Below, piece after piece: positions 1 through 5,825 of a stretch of DNA of 14,779 nucleotides. Source of the DNA: an uncultured Clostridia bacterium (GTDB lineage: Bacteria > Bacillota > Clostridia > Christensenellales > UBA1242); NCBI GenBank assembly GCA_946615295.1, contig CAMOHL010000006.1, positions 1 to 14,779 of the forward strand, in the 5' to 3' direction. The notes under the pieces were generated by a model that ran no database searches, was not told the origin of the DNA, and was given only the letters and a program-made list of their open reading frames with translations. A program made the translations under genes and the position numbers. Position 1 is the stretch's first letter; each line of letters starts with the position of its first letter.

Positions 1-3
1 GAT

Positions 4-16
4 TATACAATATACT
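4..16 (+). promoter_or_regulatory. Possible -10 region upstream of sipL (sigma-E-like)
   Basis: TATACAAT at 4-11 differs by one base from the CATACAAT form of the sporulation sigma-E -10 element. The overlapping TATACT at 11-16 would also serve as a sigma-A -10. The -35 element would lie left of the window, so the promoter class cannot be decided. A sigma-E promoter would fit the mother-cell role of SipL. Confidence 0.25.
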
Positions 17-24
17 AATTGATT

Positions 25-30
25 AGGAGG
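25..30 (+). promoter_or_regulatory. Ribosome binding site of sipL
   Basis: A perfect AGGAGG stands 7 bases before the ATG at 38. This settles the start: an in-frame TTG at 32 is only one base from the Shine-Dalgarno and cannot be the initiation codon. Confidence 0.85.
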
Positions 31-37
31 ATTGTTA

Positions 38-1573
38 ATGGAAACAGACAAAATTACATCATCTTATAGAGTAAATCTAGGTGAAGTTCAAAAAAATGTC
101 GAAGTGTCAATGCAAAGTGATGGAGAAAACAATATAGGCAAAATATTGTCAAGTGGAGCAACAGCTTATATTGATGAGATTGAAATGCTCAATGGTGAAG
201 CCAGCTATTTGGGTGGTGTCGTTTTTAATTTGCTCTATAAAAACAACAACGGAGAAAATTGTGTTTTGTCTGAGAAAGTTGATTTTAGTGGAAAAATTCA
301 AAATGACCAAATCAATCCACTTATGAAGCCAATTTGTGAAGTTGAAATAATCAATGTCAAAATTGTTTCTGCTGATGAAAATTCTGCAAAACTTTCAGCC
401 GTTGTTTCATTAAAACTAGATGCAATAAAAACCGATGAAATTCAAACATTAAAAGTTAATGATGAAAATGTTCAAATAAAAAAAGAGTTGGCATCAACAA
501 ATATTATTGCTACAACTGGAACAAAAACTATTGAAATAAACGAAGAGTTCGAAACAAAAATGGATATATCAAAAATTCTTTTGTCAAATGCAACAGCACT
601 CATAAAAGATGTTGATAGTGGTTCTGGATATTTCACAATCAGTGGAGATATGTTTTTGAATTCACTTATTGAAGTAAACGATGATGAAGAAAAAACTTTG
701 AAAAACTTTATGCAAACAATCAATTTCAAAGAAGAATTAGAAGATGAAAATGTCCAAAAAGCAGACAACATTTTGGCATTTGCAAACATAAATCCAGAAA
801 ATTTGGAAGTTTTAGTAAATAGAGATGAAGAGGGTAACACAAAGTCAATTTCAGTAAGGGCTACAATAACAGTTAGATATATTATTGAAAGAAAAGTTGA
901 TTGTGATGTTTGCACAGATGCATTTTCCTTGACAAACAAAACAAATATGACAACAGGAACTTTTATTCTTGCTGACACAGAAAGAGTTGAAAAATTCACA
1001 GCAACAATTGAAGGTCAAACAGTTTTGAATGATGATGAAGCAAGAATTGCAAAAGTGTTGGCAGTTACAAACGAACATCTCATTGTTGCAAATCAATTTG
1101 TAGACAATGGCAAACTCACAGTTGAAGGTGTTGCCTATGCAAGTATAATATACTTAACCGATGACGATGTTCAGCAAATAAACAGCATAGATTTAGAAAT
1201 ACCTTTTGCAAACAAATTTGATGTTGCAGATGACTTTGATGGCAAATTATTTGTTGTTGGAAAAATTGTTGATATAGATGCAAAGGCAAGAAAGGGTAAA
1301 GAAATTTTGGTTGGCATGGATGTCTATTTCAATGTGTTTGAATATGGCTCAAAAAATCAAGTGATTGTTAAGGATATAGAACTAACTGAAAAATTGCCTG
1401 AAAATGAATTTGCAATTGAAATGTTTATTGCGCCAAAAGGTTCTTCACTTTGGGATTTGTCAAAAAGGATGTTGGTTTCTCAAGATGAAATTTTGGCTCA
1501 AAATTCAAATCTTGTATTCCCACTAGAAAAGCAAGAGACAATTGTTCATTTTAACAAAAAACAAAAAAAATAA
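38..1573 (+). CDS. sipL: SipL-like spore coat assembly protein (SPOCS repeats plus LysM)
   Basis: The 511-residue protein has no signal peptide, as expected for a mother-cell cytosolic protein at the forespore surface. Three diverged copies of the SPOCS (DUF3794) beta-rich repeat are visible at about residues 40-105, 175-245 and 325-400. Each has a glycine-rich strand and a hydrophobic strand, then an acidic loop ending in a motif such as EIPF. A further conserved stretch (about 405-455) precedes a C-terminal LysM-like domain (about 462-507) with G468, the SLWDLSKRM helix containing W472, and an ILAQNSNL segment. In Clostridioides difficile, SipL binds the coat ATPase SpoIVA through its LysM domain and is needed for coat encasement. 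Length and architecture match that protein. The start is fixed by AGGAGG 7 bases upstream of ATG. A DUF3794 paralogue with another envelope role is the main alternative. Confidence 0.85.
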   Translation: METDKITSSYRVNLGEVQKNVEVSMQSDGENNIGKILSSGATAYIDEIEMLNGEASYLGGVVFNLLYKNNNGENCVLSEKVDFSGKIQNDQINPLMKPICEVEIINVKIVSADENSAKLSAVVSLKLDAIKTDEIQTLKVNDENVQIKKELASTNIIATTGTKTIEINEEFETKMDISKILLSNATALIKDVDSGSGYFTISGDMFLNSLIEVNDDEEKTLKNFMQTINFKEELEDENVQKADNILAFANINPENLEVLVNRDEEGNTKSISVRATITVRYIIERKVDCDVCTDAFSLTNKTNMTTGTFILADTERVEKFTATIEGQTVLNDDEARIAKVLAVTNEHLIVANQFVDNGKLTVEGVAYASIIYLTDDDVQQINSIDLEIPFANKFDVADDFDGKLFVVGKIVDIDAKARKGKEILVGMDVYFNVFEYGSKNQVIVKDIELTEKLPENEFAIEMFIAPKGSSLWDLSKRMLVSQDEILAQNSNLVFPLEKQETIVHFNKKQKK

Positions 1574-1605
1574 TAAAAAATATTAAAAATTTAAGCAAAA
1601 ATATC

Positions 1606-1653
1606 AAAAAAAAGACAAAATAGTTAAAATTTTTAAGCTATTTTGTTTTTTTT
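1606..1653 (+). terminator. Intrinsic terminator after sipL
   Basis: The stem pairs ACAAAATAG (1615-1623) with CTATTTTGT (1638-1646). It extends outward through a G-T pair into a run of A (1606-1613) pairing with a run of T (1646-1653), which also supplies the U-tract. It separates sipL from spoIIR and so supports independent regulation of the two. Confidence 0.75.
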
Positions 1654-1655
1654 GT

Positions 1656-1665
1656 GTCAATAATT
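1656..1665 (+). promoter_or_regulatory. Possible sigma-F-type -10 element before spoIIR
   Basis: GTCAATAATT fits the GgnrAnAnTw form of the sigma-F/sigma-G -10 element except at the second base. No good -35 lies at the expected 14-16 base spacing; only GCTAT inside the preceding terminator resembles one. The start point would fall within a few bases of the spoIIR ATG. This is a weak call, based mainly on the known sigma-F control of spoIIR in Bacillus subtilis. Confidence 0.2.
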
Positions 1666-1670
1666 AGTTT

Positions 1671-2210
1671 ATGAAAAAAATATTTTTAACATTGATTTTG
1701 ATAGTTTTAGCACTGTTTGTTTGTGGTTTTGTATTCAAAGATAATGATGCTGAATTAACTAATGCAGACTATTTGAGAATACATATAAGAGCAAATTCAA
1801 ACAGTGATGTTGACCAAAAAATTAAGTATGAAATTAAGGATAGCATAGTTGAATATCTAACTCCAAAAGTTGCTGACTGTTTGAGTAAGAGTGATGTTGT
1901 TTTTATGATAAACAGGGAAATAAAAAATTTGGAGAATGTTGCCAACAAAGTTCTAAACGACAAAAATTTTGACTACACAGCAAAAATAAAAATCAACAGT
2001 GAAATGTTTCCAACACGAACTTATGAAGGCTGGACACTAGAAAGTGGAATATATGATGCGCTTATTGTTGAACTTGGGACTGCCGAAGGTAACAATTGGT
2101 GGTGTGTAATTTATCCGCCACTATGCTTTACAAATTATACAGGAAAAAATGCGACAAGTATTGTATATAAAAGCAAAATTTTGGAAATAATTAAAAAGTT
2201 TTTTGGTTAG
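1671..2210 (+). CDS. spoIIR: Stage II sporulation protein R (SpoIIR)
   Basis: SpoIIR is made in the forespore and secreted into the intermembrane space. There it activates the membrane protease SpoIIGA, which matures pro-sigma-E in the mother cell. The 179-residue protein has an N-terminal signal or anchor helix (about 4-22, after MKK). The family N-terminal block follows at about 33-64, with the RIHIRANSNSDVDQ signature. The hallmark C-terminal block FPTRTY...SGIYDAL...NNWWCVIYPPLCF lies at about 113-155, with W143, W144 and C145. It is shorter than B. subtilis SpoIIR (about 220 residues), lacking most of the C-terminal tail after PPLCF. No recognisable Shine-Dalgarno precedes the ATG. That is odd, because the methionine sits exactly where a signal peptide should begin. 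Its stop codon overlaps the ribosome site of sleB, so it should head an operon with sleB and ypeB. Confidence 0.9.
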   Translation: MKKIFLTLILIVLALFVCGFVFKDNDAELTNADYLRIHIRANSNSDVDQKIKYEIKDSIVEYLTPKVADCLSKSDVVFMINREIKNLENVANKVLNDKNFDYTAKIKINSEMFPTRTYEGWTLESGIYDALIVELGTAEGNNWWCVIYPPLCFTNYTGKNATSIVYKSKILEIIKKFFG

Positions 2211-2219
2211 GAGTTATAA

Positions 2220-2939
2220 ATGAAACAAAAAAATAAGAAGAGTGAAAAAGATTTGAATATTTTGGATGAGCAAAAGCCAACTTCAGGAGCAAAAAGGATT
2301 TTTGCAATTTCCATGGTGTTTGTTTTGACGATTGTAAGTATTTTAAGTGTTATTGTTGTTGGTAATTTGCCAAGTGAAGAGGTTGTTACTGCAAATGTAA
2401 CAAACACAAGAATAGTGCAGGCAAAGCTGTCAAGTTTGGGCTATTTTAAAGATGAAATTGATGGTATTTTTGATACTGCGACCATAGAAGCAATCAAGCA
2501 ATATCAGGCAGATAGAAATTTGAATATAACAGGTAGTTTGGATATGGCAACAACAACTGCATTGGGAGTTACAGACAACACTCAAGCAAACACTGATTTA
2601 TATTTGCTTGCAAAACTTATTTATAGTGAGGCTAGGGGAGAAGTATATGAAGGTCAAGTTGCTGTTGGTGCTGTTGTTTTGAATAGAGTTGACGATGCCG
2701 GATTTCCAAACACTTTGCAAGGGGTTATATATCAACCTTGGGCATTCACAGCACTTCACGATGGACAATTCAATTTAGAGCCAAATGGAACTGCATATCA
2801 AGCAGCTCAAGATGCAATGAATGGCTGGGACCCTACTTATGGTTGTTTGTTCTATTACAATCCTAGAACAGCAACAAGTAGTTGGATTTTTTCTAGACAA
2901 ATAATTGTTACAATAGGAAATCATGTATTTTGTGTTTAA
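2220..2939 (+). CDS. sleB: Spore cortex-lytic enzyme SleB
   Basis: SleB is a lytic transglycosylase that cuts muramic-delta-lactam cortex peptidoglycan during germination. The 239 residues divide into three parts. A charged N-terminal tail of about 26 residues is followed by a transmembrane helix (about 27-48). A PG_binding_1 domain (about 62-113) contains LSSLGYFKDEIDGIFD and AIKQYQ. The Hydrolase_2 catalytic domain (about 127-239) has the family motif YSEARGE at 135-141 (E137 is the expected catalytic glutamate), then GQVAVGAVVLNRV, the WAF segment, and a terminal TIGNHVF. The domain order and total length are as usual. The N-terminus looks like an uncleaved type II membrane anchor rather than the usual short signal peptide. 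The start follows TTAGGAG, which overlaps the spoIIR stop. ypeB begins 12 bases downstream, the classic sleB-ypeB pairing. Confidence 0.92.
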   Translation: MKQKNKKSEKDLNILDEQKPTSGAKRIFAISMVFVLTIVSILSVIVVGNLPSEEVVTANVTNTRIVQAKLSSLGYFKDEIDGIFDTATIEAIKQYQADRNLNITGSLDMATTTALGVTDNTQANTDLYLLAKLIYSEARGEVYEGQVAVGAVVLNRVDDAGFPNTLQGVIYQPWAFTALHDGQFNLEPNGTAYQAAQDAMNGWDPTYGCLFYYNPRTATSSWIFSRQIIVTIGNHVFCV

Positions 2940-2951
2940 GAAGGTATTAGT

Positions 2952-4277
2952 ATGAAAACAAGAACTTTTATTGCAGTTGTTATTGCTTTGGTTGTTACAG
3001 TTGGTGTTTTGGCTTTTGGCTGGATTGGTAGCAACTCGCAATATGCAACTGTTTCAGGTCAACTGGAAAGCAACTATCAAAAATCTTTTAGTGAGTTAGT
3101 AACAAATATAAATACGATAGAAATTTATATGAGCAAGGCACTAATCACAATGGAAAGTCAAAAACAGCAGGAACAATATCAAAAAATAAATCAACAGTGT
3201 TCACTTGCTGCAACAAATTTGGGCAATTTGCCTGTCAATCACGAAAGCATTGTTGAAACCACAAAATTTGTCAATCAACTTGGTGGATTTTCTTATTATC
3301 TTTCACAAAAGCTCAAAAATGGTTCAACATTGAGTGATGCTGATATAAAATCAGTAAATGAACTATATAACTGGTGTTTATATGTTCAAAGCGTTATAAA
3401 TGATTTTGCAAACAATCAAGATGGCAGCTTTAGTATTTTAAACAGCACAAGTTACAATGACACATCGTCAAATTTTGACAAAATGTTTGCAAACACTTCG
3501 GCAACGGGAACAGAATTTCCAACACTTATCTATGACGGACCTTTTTCAGACAGTATAAAAAACAAAAAAATATTGGGACTCGAAGATTTTGTTATTTCTC
3601 AAAATGATGCAAAAAAGATTATTGAAGCTGCTTTTGTTGACTATAATATCAAAAACATCAAGTTTAATGGTATGGTAGAAGGCAAGTTTAGGTCGTTTAA
3701 TTTTACTTTTGAAACAAAACATAGAACATATTATGCAGATGTTACCGAAAAGGGTGGACTTCTCTTGTCTGTTTCTAGCAATGGAACATTGGGAGTTGAA
3801 AAACTTTCTTTGGACGAAGCAAAAAGAGAAGCTGAACTATTTGCAAAAAATTTGGGACTTGATGATTTGAAAGGTGTTTGGAGCACTGTTTTGAGTGGTG
3901 TTGCCTATGTGAATTTGGTGCCTGTCAAAAACAATGTGCTAATTTATCCGGACATGGTAAAAGTAAAAGTTTCACTAGATACGGGTTCTATTTTGGGCTG
4001 GGAAGCACAGAGTTATGCCTATAATCATGATGAAAGAAATGATTTTGATTTTGTTATATCCGAACAAACTGCAAGAAAAATGGTCAGTCCATATTTGAGT
4101 ATTGTCAGCATAAAAAAATGTATAATTCCACAAGATTACGGAAAAGAGCAGCTTTGCTATGAATATAAGTGTGAATACAATAGTTATGAATATTATGTTT
4201 ATATCTCTGCAAAAACAGGACAAGAAGTGAACACTTTGAGAGTTATCAAAACATCAAATGGCAACTTACTTCAATAA
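2952..4277 (+). CDS. ypeB: Germination protein YpeB
   Basis: YpeB is needed for SleB to accumulate stably in the dormant spore, probably by inhibiting and localising it until germination. The 441-residue protein has an N-terminal membrane helix (about 6-27). A helical N-domain (about 30-175) comes next, rich in Q, N and S, as in the YpeB N-terminal family. The C-terminal half holds PepSY-type modules whose opening helices are visible at about 214 (ISQNDAKKIIEAAF), 286 (LSLDEAKREAELFAKNLGL) and 368 (ISEQTARKMVSPYL). The length matches the family (about 450). Translation is served by GAAGGT between the sleB stop and the ATG. It is the last gene of the spoIIR-sleB-ypeB run and is followed by a strong terminator. 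Confidence 0.92.
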   Translation: MKTRTFIAVVIALVVTVGVLAFGWIGSNSQYATVSGQLESNYQKSFSELVTNINTIEIYMSKALITMESQKQQEQYQKINQQCSLAATNLGNLPVNHESIVETTKFVNQLGGFSYYLSQKLKNGSTLSDADIKSVNELYNWCLYVQSVINDFANNQDGSFSILNSTSYNDTSSNFDKMFANTSATGTEFPTLIYDGPFSDSIKNKKILGLEDFVISQNDAKKIIEAAFVDYNIKNIKFNGMVEGKFRSFNFTFETKHRTYYADVTEKGGLLLSVSSNGTLGVEKLSLDEAKREAELFAKNLGLDDLKGVWSTVLSGVAYVNLVPVKNNVLIYPDMVKVKVSLDTGSILGWEAQSYAYNHDERNDFDFVISEQTARKMVSPYLSIVSIKKCIIPQDYGKEQLCYEYKCEYNSYEYYVYISAKTGQEVNTLRVIKTSNGNLLQ

Positions 4278-4316
4278 ATGCAAATAAAAAAATGAATAAT
4301 AATTGAAAATCTTTTT

Positions 4317-4364
4317 AACTATTTTTTAAAAAAATAAAATTTTTTTACAAAAATAGTTTTTTTT
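4317..4364 (+). terminator. Long intrinsic terminator after ypeB
   Basis: The left arm 4317-4335 pairs with 4339-4358 through 19 base pairs, interrupted only by a bulged C at 4348. The loop is three A residues, and a T run (4357-4364) follows. The stem is almost entirely A-T with a single G-C pair, so stability comes from length. It closes the sporulation operon. Confidence 0.8.
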
Positions 4365-4375
4365 AATTCTTTTTA

Positions 4376-4405
4376 TTTACATAATAAATGATTTTGTGAT
4401 ATTAT
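4376..4405 (+). promoter_or_regulatory. Sigma-A-type promoter of the Rho-like gene
   Basis: TTTACA (4376-4381) and TATTAT (4400-4405) are separated by 18 bases, and TGA directly before the -10 makes it an extended -10. An overlapping TATAAT lies at 4403-4408, with no good -35 at its spacing. The promoter lies just beyond the ypeB terminator, so the downstream gene should be transcribed independently of sporulation. Confidence 0.6.
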
Positions 4406-4416
4406 AATAAAAAAGT

Positions 4417-4421
4417 GGAGG
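4417..4421 (+). promoter_or_regulatory. Ribosome binding site of the Rho-like gene
   Basis: GGAGG stands 5 bases before the ATG at 4427. An in-frame GTG at 4415 overlaps this site and is therefore rejected as the start. Confidence 0.85.
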
Positions 4422-4426
4422 TATTT

Positions 4427-5767
4427 ATGAGTAAAAATTTTGAAAATATGGGTATTTACGATTTAAGAAATTATGCTCGTGCAATTGGAGTCAAATCACC
4501 TACCACACTAAAACGAAATGAGCTTATTGAAAAAATAAATGGAATAATTGAGGGAGTCGTTCCAAAATCTGCAGTTTCAAAAAAGGGTAGACCACCAAGA
4601 CATAAAATAAACGATGATTATTTGTATGAAATGTTTGTTGCAGACAATTTGTTTTTGGAAAGTGAAGAGTTGATAAACAGTAATGCCAATATTAGTAGTT
4701 ATGCTGTTTCACCAGAATTTAGCTTTTGTGAAAATGTGGTTAATGACAACAATATTTTGGATTTCTCAGGTTATTATGCAAATTATTCTGCCGACTTGGG
4801 AGTTGTTTATTATCATGGTTATATGACAAAATATTCGTCTGAAAATATTTTTGTAAATAAAAGTTTATTTGCTGAAACAAATTTAAAAGAAGGGGATTTT
4901 GTTCAAGGCAAAGCAAAATATTTATCTCAAAAAAACATTTATGTTGCAACAGAAATTGAATTTGTGAATGACAAAACTGTTTCACTAAGTAATGAAAGAA
5001 AGGATTTTGAACAAATTCCTGCAAATTATCCAAGTGTTGCAATAAATTTTGATGCAGTTAGCAACATTTTTGATTTTGATATTATACGAAGGGCTTTTCC
5101 TATAGCAAAAGGTGCAAGAGTTGTTATAAATGGCCTTTGTGAAAGCAGAAAAGAAAAATTTTTGACAAATTTATTTAAAGCATTGGATTTAAATAACATT
5201 GTTACAACACTTGTTTCAAGTGGAGATAGCCCAGAAGATATTTATAGTTTTGTATCAAAATTTCCAAAACTGAAGGTCGTTGAACAAACTTCAAATCTCA
5301 CAACTGAACAGTTTATTGACAAGTTGGAACTTATAACAAAAAATAATTGCAATAGAGTTGAATTTGGACAAGACACAGCAATAGTGTTCTATAACACAAA
5401 AAATTTGCACAAAGAACTTTGCGATGGTTTTATCCTAAAAAACAATGTGAGTGAGTTGCAAGCAAATATTATGGCAACAAACAAATTGAAAGGTATTTTC
5501 AACTTGGCAAAATGTGATGAAAATGCAAGTTTGACAATGATTTTTATTGATTGTGATGATGAATTACTTAATTTGTCAAATTGTAAACTCATATTCAAAA
5601 ATCAAGCATACAGCAATACTGATTTGTATGTTGATGTGGAAAATTCAAGAACAAAAAATATAGAAAAGATTTTTAAAAATGCTGGTTTGTTAAGCAAGGC
5701 AACAGAATTTTTGAGTGATTTGAAAGAGAGTAATTTGTATCAAAAGTTAGAAAACTTGTTGAGTTAA
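4427..5767 (+). CDS. Degenerate Rho-family protein (probable ATPase-dead Rho paralogue)
   Basis: The 446 residues follow the order of transcription terminator Rho. A Rho_N/SAP-like helical domain spans about 8-40 (YDLRNYARAIGV...KRNELIEKI). A basic linker contains GRPP (54-57), resembling an AT-hook core. A cold-shock-like RNA-binding domain spans about 112-182, with LKEGDFVQGKAKYL at 153-166. The YPS junction at 201-203 leads into a RecA-like domain (about 205-415). Read by eye, AKGARVVINGLC (227-238) aligns without gaps to GKGQRGLIVAPP of Rho. The P-loop AxxKAGKT becomes GLCESRKE (236-243), so only the second lysine (K242) survives. The Walker B aspartate position is Y322, the catalytic-glutamate region reads GDSPED, and the arginine-finger site near 404 is valine. 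ENASLTMIF (365-373) matches the later Rho core strand. Length is near that of true Rho (about 420-430). ATP hydrolysis is probably lost; any regulatory or nucleoid role is unknown. Confidence 0.78.
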   Translation: MSKNFENMGIYDLRNYARAIGVKSPTTLKRNELIEKINGIIEGVVPKSAVSKKGRPPRHKINDDYLYEMFVADNLFLESEELINSNANISSYAVSPEFSFCENVVNDNNILDFSGYYANYSADLGVVYYHGYMTKYSSENIFVNKSLFAETNLKEGDFVQGKAKYLSQKNIYVATEIEFVNDKTVSLSNERKDFEQIPANYPSVAINFDAVSNIFDFDIIRRAFPIAKGARVVINGLCESRKEKFLTNLFKALDLNNIVTTLVSSGDSPEDIYSFVSKFPKLKVVEQTSNLTTEQFIDKLELITKNNCNRVEFGQDTAIVFYNTKNLHKELCDGFILKNNVSELQANIMATNKLKGIFNLAKCDENASLTMIFIDCDDELLNLSNCKLIFKNQAYSNTDLYVDVENSRTKNIEKIFKNAGLLSKATEFLSDLKESNLYQKLENLLS

Positions 5768-5776
5768 AATTTGAAT

Positions 5777-5812
5777 AAAAAAATATGCTAGTTATTTCTA
5801 GCATATTTTTTT
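5777..5812. terminator. Bidirectional intrinsic terminator between convergent genes
   Basis: A perfect 15-bp inverted repeat (arms 5777-5791 and 5798-5812, loop TTATTT) has a GCTAG-type core flanked by seven A on one side and seven T on the other. It can end transcription in both directions, for the Rho-like gene on the + strand and the giant surface protein on the - strand. It lies 9 bases after one stop codon and 13 bases after the other. Confidence 0.9.
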
Positions 5813-5825
5813 GTTATAAGTGAAA

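Noticed and set aside
32..37. Upstream TTG start for sipL
   Set aside because: It lies one base after the AGGAGG site; the ATG at 38 has proper spacing.
4415..4426. GTG start adding four residues to the Rho-like protein
   Set aside because: The GTG overlaps the GGAGG ribosome site of the ATG at 4427.
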